Below are positions 15,271 to 24,380 of a stretch of 64,000 nucleotides of DNA, piece by piece. The translations under genes and the position numbers were made by a program. Source of the DNA: Mycobacterium sp. AZCC_0083 (GTDB taxonomy: Bacteria; Actinomycetota; Actinomycetes; Mycobacteriales; Mycobacteriaceae); contig NZ_JACHGP010000004.1 of the NCBI RefSeq assembly GCF_014202335.1, forward strand, positions 381,354 to 445,353. The letters are read 5' to 3'. How positions within the stretch are numbered: position 1 is the first letter of the stretch; every line of letters begins with the position of its first letter. The notes under the pieces were generated by a model. It saw nothing but the letters and a program-made list of their open reading frames with translations. It was not told the DNA's origin and ran no database searches.

Positions 15271-16719
15271 ATGGATATCGACAAGCTCCTGGCATCCGTA
15301 CCCACCGGCCTGTGGATCGGTGGTGAAGAGCGCACCTCGTCGTCGACATTCGACGTGCTCAACCCTGCGACCGACGAGGTCTTGATCGCGATCGCCGACG
15401 CCACCCCTGCGGACGGCATCGCCGCCCTCGACGCGGCCGCCGCCGTCCAGGGTGACTGGGCCGCGACGCCGGCCCGTGAGCGCGGTGAGATCCTGCGCTC
15501 GGTGTTCGAAGCCATCACCGCCCGCGCCGACGAGTTCGCCACGTTGATGACCCTCGAGATGGGCAAGGTCCTCGCCGAGAGCATGGGCGAGGTGAAGTAC
15601 GGCGCCGAGTTCTTCAGGTGGTTCTCCGAGGAAGCCGTCCGCATCGGCGGTCGCTATACCAAGGCTCCTGCGGGCACCGGTCGCATCATCGTCACCAAGT
15701 CCGCCGTCGGCCCGTGCCTGGCCATCACGCCGTGGAACTTCCCACTGGCGATGGGCACCCGCAAGATCGGTCCTGCGATGGCGGCGGGCTGCACGATGAT
15801 CATCAAGCCCGCCCAGGAAACGCCACTGACCATGCTGCTGCTGGCCAAGCTGATGGACGAGGCAGGCCTGCCCAAGGGCGTGCTGTCGATCCTGCCGACG
15901 TCGAAGCCCGGCGATCTGACCACGGCCCTCATCGACGACGGTCGCCTGCGCAAGCTGACGTTCACCGGGTCGACCGGGGTGGGCAAGGCCCTTGCCAAGC
16001 AGAGCTCCGATCAGCTGCTCCGGTTGTCGCTCGAGTTGGGTGGCAACGCGCCGTTCATCGTGTTCGACGACGCCGACGTCGACGCCGCCGTCGAGGGCGC
16101 GCTACTGGCGAAGATGCGCAACGGTGGCGAGGCCTGTACGGCGTCGAACCGCTTCCACGTCGCCAATGCGGTCCGCGAGGAGTTCACCGAGAAGCTGGTG
16201 AAGCGGATGAGCGAGTTCACCCTCGGCAACGGGCTCGACTCGTCGTCGACGCTGGGCCCGCTGGTCAACGCCAAGCAGGTCGGCACCGTCGAGGATCTGG
16301 TGTCCGATGCGGTGTCCAAGGGCGCCACCGTGGCCGTCGGCGGCGTCGCACCTGGCGGGCCCGGCCACTTCTACCCGGCGACGGTGTTGGCCGGCGTGCC
16401 CGCGGATGCGCGGATCCTCAAGGAGGAGGTGTTCGGACCGGTCGCACCCGTCATCGGCTTCAACACCGAGGAAGAGGGCATCGCCGCGGCCAACGACACC
16501 GAATACGGTCTGGCCGCCTACATCTACACGCAGGGCCTCGACCGTGCGCTGCGGGTCGCCGAGGCGATCGAGGCCGGCATGGTCGGCGTCAACCGCGGCG
16601 TGATCTCCGACCCCGCGGCGCCGTTCGGCGGCGTCAAGCAGTCGGGCTTCGGGCGCGAAGGTGGCTCGGAGGGCATCGAGGAGTACCTCGACACCAAGTA
16701 CATCGCCCTGACCAACTAG
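15271..16719 (+). CDS. gabD: NAD(P)-dependent succinate-semialdehyde dehydrogenase family
   Basis: This 482-residue aldehyde dehydrogenase resembles succinate-semialdehyde dehydrogenases, which feed 4-aminobutyrate carbon into succinate. The conserved TPWNFPLAMGTRKIGPA segment, the catalytic Glu255 in LELGGNAPF and the nucleophile Cys289 in GGEACTASNR are intact, and EEVFGPVAPV and FGGVKQSGFGREGG are typical C-terminal motifs. ATG 15271 starts the family N-terminus. The exact substrate (succinate semialdehyde or another short aldehyde) cannot be fixed from sequence, so the symbol is tentative. Confidence 0.85.
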   Translation: MDIDKLLASVPTGLWIGGEERTSSSTFDVLNPATDEVLIAIADATPADGIAALDAAAAVQGDWAATPARERGEILRSVFEAITARADEFATLMTLEMGKVLAESMGEVKYGAEFFRWFSEEAVRIGGRYTKAPAGTGRIIVTKSAVGPCLAITPWNFPLAMGTRKIGPAMAAGCTMIIKPAQETPLTMLLLAKLMDEAGLPKGVLSILPTSKPGDLTTALIDDGRLRKLTFTGSTGVGKALAKQSSDQLLRLSLELGGNAPFIVFDDADVDAAVEGALLAKMRNGGEACTASNRFHVANAVREEFTEKLVKRMSEFTLGNGLDSSSTLGPLVNAKQVGTVEDLVSDAVSKGATVAVGGVAPGGPGHFYPATVLAGVPADARILKEEVFGPVAPVIGFNTEEEGIAAANDTEYGLAAYIYTQGLDRALRVAEAIEAGMVGVNRGVISDPAAPFGGVKQSGFGREGGSEGIEEYLDTKYIALTN

Positions 16720-16774
16720 CAGTCCTGGCGTCGCGTTTGGGGCAAGCTGTGCTCATGGACCAGCGGAGGTAGCC

Positions 16775-18355
16775 GTGCGGGAACTCCTCGTGGTGTCGGC
16801 GTTCAACGGGCTCTCGCAGCGCGTGTGGGATGAGCTGCGTGTGCGTGGACATCACGTGGCAGTCTCGGTGCACGCCAGGCCCGGCGAGCGTCGTCGCCGC
16901 CGCGTTTGCCGCAGAACCCGATCTGGTGCTGTGTCCAAACCTCAAGGAGCGGGTGCCAGCCAAGGTTTGGCAGAACTGGCCGACCGTGATCCTGCATCCG
17001 GGACCGGTCGGGGATCAGGGCCCGTCCTCGTTGGATCGCGCGATCCTGGACCGGGAACCGGTCTGGGCGTAACCGCATTCGGTGCGGTTGAAGAATTCGA
17101 TGCCGGCCCGCCGTGGCCTGTGTGCTCGACGTCGTGGAGAGGGCGGCCGATCCCGCCTTCCGGCCCACCCCCTTGCGGGGCGCCGGGCATCCCGTCCCGG
17201 GGACGACGAGACGGCCCGGCCTCAGCCAAGCCGATCGGCGGTTCGACTGGGCAACCGATTCGGAGTCGATCGCGCGCCGGATCCACGCGGCCGACGGGTT
17301 TCCCGGTGTCCACACGGTGCCCGCCGGTGAAGAGGTCAGTGTGTTCGACGCGCGACCTGGCACTGGCGTCGGCGCCCCTGGCGAGATCATCGGCCGTTGC
17401 CGCGGGCACGTGCTGGTCGCGACCGGATCGGAAGCGCTGTGGATTGGTTAGGCCCGACGGGTCGGTGGCATCAAACTCCCCGCAACCACGGTGCTGCCCG
17501 TCGCGGATGTGCCGTCGTGCAGGATGCCCCGCAGGACATCTCGTATCGACGCGAGGGTGCGGTTGGGCACCTGACCTTCTCGTTCTACAACGGTGCCGCC
17601 GGGGTCGACCAGTGCCGGCGATTGGAGTCCGCGTTGCGTTACGCGGCGCAGCAGGACACTCGGGTACTCGTCCTGCGATCCGGTCCCGGGGTGTTCTGCA
17701 ACGGCATCCACCTCGGCGAGATCGAGGACTCTCCCGACCCGGCGACCGCGGCGTGGAGCAACATCCAGGCCATCAACGGGGTGTGCCGCGCCTTGATCGA
17801 GATCAACGACCAGATCACCATCGCCGCCTTCGCCGGGCCGGCAGCAGCCGGCGGCGTCATGCTCGGGCTCGGCGCCGACGTGATCGTCGGGCGCAGCGGG
17901 GTGATGCTCAACCCGTACTACGACATCGGGTTGCACGGCTCAGAGCTGCACACACTTACCTTGCCGCACCGGGTGGGCCACCAAGGGGCGGCGACGTTGT
18001 TGTCGGCGAAGCTTCCGATCAGCACCGATCGCGCGGCGGCTGTCGGGCTGGTCGACCTCGTTGGCCCCGCCGATCCCGGTGAGTTCAGCGAATGGCTGGA
18101 TGACGTGGCAGACCGCCATACCGATCCGGCGGCGTGGCGGGGTGTCATCTACTCCCGCATCCCGGTCGACCGGCCGTTGGATTACTACGAGTCTCTCGAG
18201 CTCGCCGAAATGGCTCGGGACGTGTACGACGATTCGCACGGATTCGCCGCCGCCCGACGCTCATTCGTTGGCAAGAACCGATTCCGGCCCGCCACCGACG
18301 GCCTCGTCGTGTCAGGCGATCGCACTGACTTCGACGATTTCTGCAAGCGTCGCTC
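16775..18355 (+). pseudogene. HypX-like (formyltransferase plus enoyl-CoA hydratase) gene, decayed
   Basis: HypX/HoxX proteins combine an N-terminal formyl-THF transferase-like domain with a C-terminal enoyl-CoA-hydratase-like domain. GTG 16775 follows GGAGG. The protein can be traced only by changing frame: RELLVVSAFNGLSQRVWDEL (frame 2); PASVVAAAFAAEPDLVLCPN and VILHPGPVGDQGPSSLDRAI (frame 3) after a shift near 16880; GVTAFGAVEEFDAGP (frame 2) after about 17065; then an apparent deletion near 17105 and ACVLDVVERAADP onwards (frame 1). An in-frame TAG stands at 17449-17451, and a further shift near 17515 leads to the intact hydratase domain (GAADVIVGRSG region, frame 3). The open frame runs on to 18611 antisense to the chorismate mutase gene, so the natural C-terminus is probably near 18350. 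The hydratase part could still be expressed. Confidence 0.75.
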
Positions 18356-18626
18356 AGTGCCCGAGGCGGCCACGGCCCATGCGAAGCAGCAGCATCGCCA
18401 GGTTCTTGCCCTCGGGGCCGAGCGTGCTGAAGCGCTCGATGACCTTCATCTCGCGGCTATGCACCAAGCGGGTGCCGCCGGAGGCCATCCGCACCTTGCC
18501 GATGGCCTGCGAGACCTCGGTGCGGCGCTTGACTGCGGCAAGGATCTCGGCGTCGAGTCGATCGATCTCGTGGCGCAGATCGTCGATGTCGATCTCGGCG
18601 GCGTCCAGTGATGTTGGAGAAGACAT
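18354..18626 (-). CDS. Intracellular chorismate mutase, AroQ delta type
   Basis: This 90-residue cytosolic chorismate mutase feeds phenylalanine and tyrosine synthesis. It matches the M. tuberculosis Rv0948c enzyme: IDIDDLRHEIDRLDAEILAA, KRRTEVSQAIGKVRMASGG, and the C-terminal RMGRGRLGH. In M. tuberculosis it forms a complex with DAHP synthase, which boosts its low activity, and the RLGH tail takes part; that tail is conserved here. ATG 18626 is chosen because CAGGAGCC lies just upstream; a longer start at 18668 is possible. The secreted mutase at 10262-10822 is a separate fold subtype. Confidence 0.92.
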   Translation of the reverse strand: MSSPTSLDAAEIDIDDLRHEIDRLDAEILAAVKRRTEVSQAIGKVRMASGGTRLVHSREMKVIERFSTLGPEGKNLAMLLLRMGRGRLGH

Positions 18627-18694
18627 TGGTGGCTCCTGATTCTCGTTGTGTGTGGGGTCTGGTCTCATCCGGTTTCGGGCCTCACACAAGAGAC

Positions 18695-18727
18695 GAGCCC
18701 CGGATCCGGAAGCGGACCGCGGGGCTC
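18695..18727. other. Hairpin in the leader upstream of chorismate mutase
   Basis: GAGCCCCG (18695-18702) pairs exactly with CGGGGCTC (18720-18727) around a 17-nt loop. It lies about 70 bp before the chorismate mutase ATG on the minus strand and 140 bp before uvrD1 on the plus strand. It could be a leader structure of the mutase transcript, but no T-run or leader peptide is evident. Confidence 0.35.
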
Positions 18728-18866
18728 TTGGAAGCAGCTAGACCACGAATACCGCAGGCGGGTATCCGTAAAAAAATCGTCCCTGCTGATTGAGCACCAT
18801 ATGAGTGTGCCACCAACGGTCGCGTCGGCGCAAAGTGTCGCTGGCCAGCGGTAGGTTAGGGACGAT

Positions 18867-21194
18867 ATGTCGATCGCCGCAGAAACCGACCAACTCCTCG
18901 ACGGACTCAACCCTCAGCAGCGACTGGCTGTACTGCACGAGGGTTCGCCGCTGCTCATCGTCGCCGGCGCCGGGTCCGGGAAGACGGCTGTGCTCACCCG
19001 CCGCATCGCGTACCTGCTGGCCGCCCGCGACGTCGGGGTCGGGCAGGTGCTGGCCATCACGTTCACCAACAAGGCCGCCGCCGAGATGCGGGAGCGCGTC
19101 GTCGCCCTTGTCGGTCCCCGGGCCAAATCAATGTGGGTGTCGACGTTCCACTCGACGTGCGTCCGGATCCTGCGCAACCAGGCCTCGCTGCTGCCAGGCC
19201 TGAACTCCAACTTCTCGATCTATGACGCCGACGACTCGCGGCGGCTGCTGCTGATGATCGGCAAGGACATGGGTCTGGACACCAAGCGGTATTCGCCGCG
19301 GCTGCTGTCCAACGGCATCTCCAACCTGAAGAACGAGCTGATCGGTCCGGAACAGGCGGCGGCGGAGGCGTCGGAGGCGGAGGAGGATCTGGCGCGCATC
19401 GTCGCCGAGGTCTTCGCGGAGTACCAGCGCCGGCTGCGCGCGGCCAACGCGTTGGACTTCGACGACCTGATCGGCGAGACCGTGGCCGTGCTGCAAGCCT
19501 TTCCGCAGATCGCCCAGTACTACCGGCGGCGCTTCCGGCACATCCTGGTCGACGAATATCAGGACACCAACCACGCGCAGTACATGCTGGTGCGGGAGTT
19601 GGTGGGCCACGACCTCGAGGAGGGCGCCGACGGCGTGCCGCCCGGCGAACTGTGTGTGGTGGGTGACGCCGACCAGTCCATCTATGCGTTCCGCGGCGCC
19701 ACCATCCGCAACATCGAGGACTTCGAGCGCGACTACCCGAACGCGACGACCATTCTGCTGGAACAGAATTACCGTTCGACGCAGAACATCCTGTCGGCGG
19801 CCAACGCCGTCATCTCGCGCAATGCCGGTCGCCGTGAGAAGCACCTGTGGACCGACGCCGGTGAAGGCGAACTCATCGTCGGCTACGTCGCCGACAACGA
19901 GCACGACGAGGCCCGCTTCGTCGCCCAAGAGATCGATGCGCTGGCCGAAGGTGGAAGCGGAATCACCTCCAGTTACAACTACGGAGACGTCGCGGTGTTC
20001 TACCGCACCAACAATTCGTCGCGTGCCATCGAAGAGGTCTTCATCCGCGCGGGCATCCCGTACAAAGTCGTTGGCGGAGTTCGGTTCTACGAGCGCAGGG
20101 AGATCCGCGACATCGTCGCCTACCTGCGGGTGCTGGACAACCCCGGCGACGCGGTGAGCATGCGGCGCATCCTCAACACGCCGCGGCGCGGCATCGGCGA
20201 CCGGGCCGAGGCGTGCGTCGCGGTCTACGCCGAGAACACCGGCGCCACCTTCAACGACGCCCTGCAGGCCGCCGCCGCGGGCAAGGTTCCGATGCTGAAC
20301 ACCCGCTCGGAGAAGGCGATCGCCGCGTTCGTGGAGATCCTCGACGAGCTGCGGGGGAAGCTGGACGAGGAACTGGGCGAGCTGGTCGAGGCGGTACTCG
20401 AACGCACGGGATACCGTCGTGAACTCGAATCATCCAGCGACCCACAGGATCTAGCGCGCCTCGACAACCTCAACGAACTGGTCAGCGTCGCACACGAATT
20501 CAGCATCGACATGGCCAATGCCGCTGCGCTGCGCGAAGAGTCGGACGAGGTGCCGGACGAGGACATCCCCGACACCGGAGTGCTCGCCCAGTTCCTGGAG
20601 CGGGTGTCATTGGTGGCCGACGCCGACGAACTACCCGAGCACGGAGCGGGCGTCGTCACCATGATGACCCTGCACACCGCCAAGGGTCTGGAGTTCCCCG
20701 TCGTCTTCGTCACCGGCTGGGAGGACGGCATGTTTCCTCACATGCGGGCGCTCGGTGACGCAGGCGAGTTGTCCGAGGAGCGGCGGCTGGCCTATGTCGG
20801 CATCACCAGGGCGCGCCAGCGGCTCTACCTCAGTCGCGCCAAGGTCCGTTCGTCGTGGGGCCAGCCGATGCTCAACCCCGAATCCCGGTTCCTGCGCGAG
20901 ATTCCGCAAGAGCTCATCGACTGGCGACGCGTCGAGGCCGCACCGTCGTTCAGCGCACCCGTGAGCGGAGCGGGACGGTTCGGCACACCCCGTCAGGCGC
21001 CGACGCGGGGCCTGGCGAGCAAGCGCCCGCCCATCGTGCTCGAGCCGGGCGATCGCGTCAACCACGACAAGTACGGGCTTGGCCGGGTCGAGGAAGTGTC
21101 CGGCGTCGGCGAGTCGGCCATGTCGCTCATCGACTTCGGCAGTGCAGGCCGGGTCAAGCTGATGCACAACCACGCGCCGGTGCAGAAGCTCTAA
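18867..21194 (+). CDS. uvrD1: UvrD/PcrA-type ATP-dependent DNA helicase UvrD1
   Basis: UvrD1 is a superfamily 1A 3'-5' helicase that acts in nucleotide excision repair and at stalled transcription. The 775-residue protein has Q-motif LNPQQRLAVLH, Walker A AGAGSGKT (residues 33-40), motif Ia ITFTNKAAAEMRERV, Walker B VDEYQDTNHAQY near residue 230, motif III GDADQSIYAFRGA, motif IV LEQNYRSTQNIL, motif V MTLHTAKGLEFPVVFVTGWE and motif VI RRLAYVGITRARQRL. The C-terminal Tudor-like tail (PGDRVNHDKYGLGRVEEVSG to the end) is the region known to contact RNA polymerase, and in mycobacteria Ku. ATG 18867 follows AGGGA. This is the Rv0949 position. Confidence 0.96.
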   Translation: MSIAAETDQLLDGLNPQQRLAVLHEGSPLLIVAGAGSGKTAVLTRRIAYLLAARDVGVGQVLAITFTNKAAAEMRERVVALVGPRAKSMWVSTFHSTCVRILRNQASLLPGLNSNFSIYDADDSRRLLLMIGKDMGLDTKRYSPRLLSNGISNLKNELIGPEQAAAEASEAEEDLARIVAEVFAEYQRRLRAANALDFDDLIGETVAVLQAFPQIAQYYRRRFRHILVDEYQDTNHAQYMLVRELVGHDLEEGADGVPPGELCVVGDADQSIYAFRGATIRNIEDFERDYPNATTILLEQNYRSTQNILSAANAVISRNAGRREKHLWTDAGEGELIVGYVADNEHDEARFVAQEIDALAEGGSGITSSYNYGDVAVFYRTNNSSRAIEEVFIRAGIPYKVVGGVRFYERREIRDIVAYLRVLDNPGDAVSMRRILNTPRRGIGDRAEACVAVYAENTGATFNDALQAAAAGKVPMLNTRSEKAIAAFVEILDELRGKLDEELGELVEAVLERTGYRRELESSSDPQDLARLDNLNELVSVAHEFSIDMANAAALREESDEVPDEDIPDTGVLAQFLERVSLVADADELPEHGAGVVTMMTLHTAKGLEFPVVFVTGWEDGMFPHMRALGDAGELSEERRLAYVGITRARQRLYLSRAKVRSSWGQPMLNPESRFLREIPQELIDWRRVEAAPSFSAPVSGAGRFGTPRQAPTRGLASKRPPIVLEPGDRVNHDKYGLGRVEEVSGVGESAMSLIDFGSAGRVKLMHNHAPVQKL

Positions 21195-21811
21195 CGTGCC
21201 CAGCGCCCGGTGGCGGGCAGGAACGCCAGCACCACGCTGGCGATCGGCAGTACCGGGATGCCGTAGACGATCGGCGGTAGCTCTGCACCTGCGACGAACA
21301 GGCCGGCGAAGATCATCAACGACACTGCCGAGCCGACCAGGATCAGCACCCGCCCGAGGCGTCGGTGCAGTAGCAGCGCGATCAGACCGGCGATCGTCGC
21401 CCCCGCCGACACCGCGGTGAGGAAACCGATTGCCACGCAGAATAATTCATCGGTCCGCCACCAGCCGGCGATCAACGACGTCGCGATGACTGCGGTGGCC
21501 CAGCCGCTGATGATGCTGACCGCCGCGGTGATCGACGCCGCCACCGGGCTCGGCCGCCCCCTGCCGGATCCGATCGCGACGGGCGTCGGACGCGGGATGT
21601 AGGTGGTGTGCGGGTCATCGTCGCGCGGCGCGGAGGCTGGGATGAAGTCCCCCGCAAGCGGGAGGTGCCCCCAGGTCTGCGGCTCGTCGGCGGACGGCAC
21701 CGCCTGCCGCGGGAAGGATCCGGTGGGATGGCGGCGGATGATGCTGGTCTGCGGATCCGAGTCGTCGGCCTGACGCCGAATCTGCGGTTGTTCGGGTGAT
21801 CCGAAGGTCAA
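21191..21811 (-). CDS. Membrane protein of unknown function, polar N-terminus plus 4 TM
   Basis: This 206-residue protein has a hydrophilic, Pro/Asp-rich N-terminal half and about four membrane helices: VAASITAAVSIISGWATAVIA, ELFCVAIGFLTAVSAGATIAG, RVLILVGSAVSLMIFAGLFV and IVYGIPVLPIASVVLAFL. I do not recognise a family. The cytoplasmic half contains a stretch encoded by a mycobacterial GC hairpin repeat at 21648-21673. The stop overlaps the uvrD1 stop by 4 bp, so the genes are convergent. Confidence 0.65.
   Translation of the reverse strand: MTFGSPEQPQIRRQADDSDPQTSIIRRHPTGSFPRQAVPSADEPQTWGHLPLAGDFIPASAPRDDDPHTTYIPRPTPVAIGSGRGRPSPVAASITAAVSIISGWATAVIATSLIAGWWRTDELFCVAIGFLTAVSAGATIAGLIALLLHRRLGRVLILVGSAVSLMIFAGLFVAGAELPPIVYGIPVLPIASVVLAFLPATGRWAR
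21648..21673. repeat. CCCCCGC/GCGGG hairpin repeat inside a coding region
   Basis: TCCCCCGCAAGCGGGAGG followed by TGCCCCCA forms nested GC hairpins. From memory, this motif recurs in many mycobacterial intergenic regions. Here it is read in frame within the polar half of the membrane protein (encoding the GHLPLAGDF segment). A shorter relative, CCCCCATCGGGGG, lies at 7215-7227 after the holin-like gene. Confidence 0.45.
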
Positions 21812-21841
21812 GGTGTCCTTCCCCGAATCGCTCCGCTCCGG

Positions 21842-22930
21842 TCAGCCGACGTATTTGCCGGGGCCAAGCCCCCGCTGCGCCAGCCACGGCACGGGGTCGA
21901 TCCGATTGGTGCCGCCCAGCAGAACTTCGAAGTGCAGGTGCGGACCGGTCGAGTTGCCCCGGTTACCGATGGTAGCGATCTGATCGCCGGCCATCACTCG
22001 CTGGCCGACGCTGACCAGCCAGGTGTTCACGTGGCCGTAGAGCGTGACGGTGCCGTCGGAGTGGCGCAGCTTGACCCATGCGCCGTAGCCGGCGGTCGGG
22101 CCTGCGTCGGTCACCACGCCGTCGGAGGCGGCCACGATCGGGGTGCCGATCGCGTTGGCGATGTCGATGCCGCCGTGCAGAACGCCCCAGCGGTAACCGA
22201 AGCCCGACGTCCACACGCCCTTGGTCGGCATCACGAACAGCGGACGGGCCAGCCTGGCCTCGCGCTCCGCGCGTTCCTGGGCGAATGCCGCGGCCTTCTG
22301 GATCTCTTCGGTGTGCACCGAGGCACTCGCCGCCGCGGGGGCGACCGTGACGATCTGCATGCCGTCGGCCGTGCCGGTGATGGCGCCACCGTCGGTGAAC
22401 GCGGACTGTCCCGCGGCCAGCATGGTGGCTTCGTGCGGGGTGTCGGTGCTGTTGACCACCGAGTAGGCGGCTGCGGCGGTTGCGCCTGCGGCCATCGCTG
22501 CGGCGACCAGGCGGGCCTTCATGGCGCTGTTGTCGGGCTTGCGGTGTACGCCACGACGGCTGCTCATGTCGATCACGTCGGTGGCGGCGAGGCCCTCGCT
22601 GACGTCGGTGTGGCTCGAGCGGTAGGCACGCGCCGACGGCCGATTCGCGTCGGCGGCGGGCTGAAAACGTGTCGGAACGACGAGCCGCAGCGGGACTAGA
22701 TCGTCGGTGTCGTGAAGGTCGTCCAGCTCGGGGGCGTGCATGACGCGGGACTCGCGGTCGAACGCGGAGCAGTTGGAGAAGCCCAGTTCACCAACCAGTT
22801 CGGGAATGTCGCCGAACTCGTTGAACGGGATGATGTCGGTGATCGCGTTGTCGTCTCGGAAGGACCTTCGGGGGTCATTGCGATTCGCCGAAACCCCTTG
22901 CGGAGACTTGGGCGAACCGTGCTCTGCCAA
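21842..22930 (-). CDS. M23 (LytM) family peptidase, membrane-anchored
   Basis: This 362-residue protein is a cell-wall peptidase-like factor at the Rv0950c position. A 130-residue cytosolic, polar N-terminus is followed by a membrane segment (ARLVAAAMAAGATAAAAYSV), a short linker with a helical stretch (EEIQKAAAFAQERAEREARL), and a C-terminal LytM domain. The zinc ligands are visible in HGGIDIA (HxxxD) and GPHLHFEV (HxH), so it may be an active endopeptidase rather than a degenerate regulator. The start appears to be TTG 22930, with AAGGA about 9 nt upstream. It is divergent from sucC over a 269-bp spacer. Confidence 0.85.
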   Translation of the reverse strand: MAEHGSPKSPQGVSANRNDPRRSFRDDNAITDIIPFNEFGDIPELVGELGFSNCSAFDRESRVMHAPELDDLHDTDDLVPLRLVVPTRFQPAADANRPSARAYRSSHTDVSEGLAATDVIDMSSRRGVHRKPDNSAMKARLVAAAMAAGATAAAAYSVVNSTDTPHEATMLAAGQSAFTDGGAITGTADGMQIVTVAPAAASASVHTEEIQKAAAFAQERAEREARLARPLFVMPTKGVWTSGFGYRWGVLHGGIDIANAIGTPIVAASDGVVTDAGPTAGYGAWVKLRHSDGTVTLYGHVNTWLVSVGQRVMAGDQIATIGNRGNSTGPHLHFEVLLGGTNRIDPVPWLAQRGLGPGKYVG

Positions 22931-23199
22931 CCGAATGTGTCCTTCTCGTCGTGACCGTAACGTTATCTAGACCAGAGGCACGTTAACCAAAATCCAATGT
23001 TGGTGGCAACCCGAGTCCTGATTCCCGTCGATATTGTGAGCTGGATCACCATGGAGTGCCGGTGAGATGTACCACATGAGCGGTAGGCGGTGCCGACGTG
23101 TTCCGCCCGTGTGGATAAAGTTCGGCACGAGCCTCTCAGGCGACAACCTCGAAATCAACTCAATCGTCAACGCAGACAGACACGGAAGTCGGGAAGCGC

Positions 23200-24363
23200 A
23201 TGGATCTATTCGAATACCAGGCGAAGGAGCTGTTCGCCAAGCACAACGTGCCCACCACGCCCGGCCGCGTCACCGATACGGCCGAGGACGCCAAGGCCAT
23301 CGCCGAGGAAATCGGCCGGCCCGTCATGGTGAAGGCGCAGGTCAAGGTTGGCGGACGCGGTAAGGCCGGCGGCGTGAAGTACGCGGCCACCCCCGACGAT
23401 GCCTTCACGCACGCACAGAACATCCTCGGCCTGGACATCAAGGGCCACATCGTCAAGAAGCTGCTGGTCGCCGAGGCGAGTGACATCGCCGAGGAGTACT
23501 ACATCTCCTTCCTGCTCGACCGCTCCAACCGCACCTACCTGGCCATGTGCTCGGTCGAGGGCGGCATGGAGATCGAAGAGGTCGCGGCCACCAAGCCTGA
23601 GCGCCTCGCCAAGGTCCCCGTCGACGCCGTCAAGGGTGTGGACCTGGCGACCGCCCGTTCGATCGCCGAGCAGGGCCACCTGCCCGCCGAGGTGCTCGAC
23701 GCTGCGGCCGTGACCATCTCCAAGCTGTGGGACGTGTTCGTCGGTGAGGACGCCACCCTGGTGGAGGTCAACCCGCTGGTGCGCACGCCCGACGATCAGA
23801 TCCTCGCGCTGGACGGCAAGGTCACCCTCGACACCAACGCCGACTTCCGTCAGCCCGGCCACGAGGAGTTCGAGGACAAGGACGCCACGGACCCGCTCGA
23901 GCTCAAGGCCAAGGAGAACGACCTCAACTACGTCAAGCTCGACGGTGCCGTCGGCATCATCGGCAACGGCGCCGGCCTGGTCATGTCGACGCTCGACGTC
24001 GTCGCCTACGCCGGTGAGAAGCACGGCGGCGTCAAGCCGGCGAACTTCCTCGACATCGGTGGCGGCGCCTCGGCCGAGGTGATGGCCAACGGGCTCGACG
24101 TCATCCTCGGCGACAGCCAGGTCAAGAGCGTGTTCGTCAACGTGTTCGGCGGCATCACCGCATGCGACGCGGTGGCCAACGGCATCGTCGGCGCGCTGGA
24201 GAAGCTCGGTGCCGATGCCAACAAGCCGCTCGTCGTCCGCCTGGACGGAAACAACGTCGAAGAGGGCCGCGCGATTCTCGCGAAGGCCAACCATCCCCTG
24301 GTGATCCAGGCCGACACGATGGACGCCGGGGCCGACAAGGCCGCCGAGCTGGCCAACAAGTAG
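23200..24363 (+). CDS. sucC: Succinyl-CoA synthetase beta subunit
   Basis: SucC is the ATP-grasp beta subunit of succinyl-CoA synthetase, which makes ATP or GTP in the citric acid cycle. At 387 residues it has the expected length. The N-terminus [18 protein letters not shown], the nucleotide loop [17 protein letters not shown], the metal-binding VEVNPLV and the CoA-ligase part ([38 protein letters not shown]) are all present. ATG 23200 is preceded by a purine-rich stretch. It is co-transcribed with sucD, 17 bp downstream. The upstream 269-bp spacer holds the divergent promoters; I see no clear operator in it. Confidence 0.97.
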   Translation: MDLFEYQAKELFAKHNVPTTPGRVTDTAEDAKAIAEEIGRPVMVKAQVKVGGRGKAGGVKYAATPDDAFTHAQNILGLDIKGHIVKKLLVAEASDIAEEYYISFLLDRSNRTYLAMCSVEGGMEIEEVAATKPERLAKVPVDAVKGVDLATARSIAEQGHLPAEVLDAAAVTISKLWDVFVGEDATLVEVNPLVRTPDDQILALDGKVTLDTNADFRQPGHEEFEDKDATDPLELKAKENDLNYVKLDGAVGIIGNGAGLVMSTLDVVAYAGEKHGGVKPANFLDIGGGASAEVMANGLDVILGDSQVKSVFVNVFGGITACDAVANGIVGALEKLGADANKPLVVRLDGNNVEEGRAILAKANHPLVIQADTMDAGADKAAELANK

Positions 24364-24380
24364 AAAAGGAACCATGACCC

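Noticed and set aside
18356..18611. C-terminal extension of the HypX-like frame through the chorismate mutase gene
   Set aside because: The extension is purely antisense to a well-supported gene, so the natural end was probably lost or shifted near 18350.
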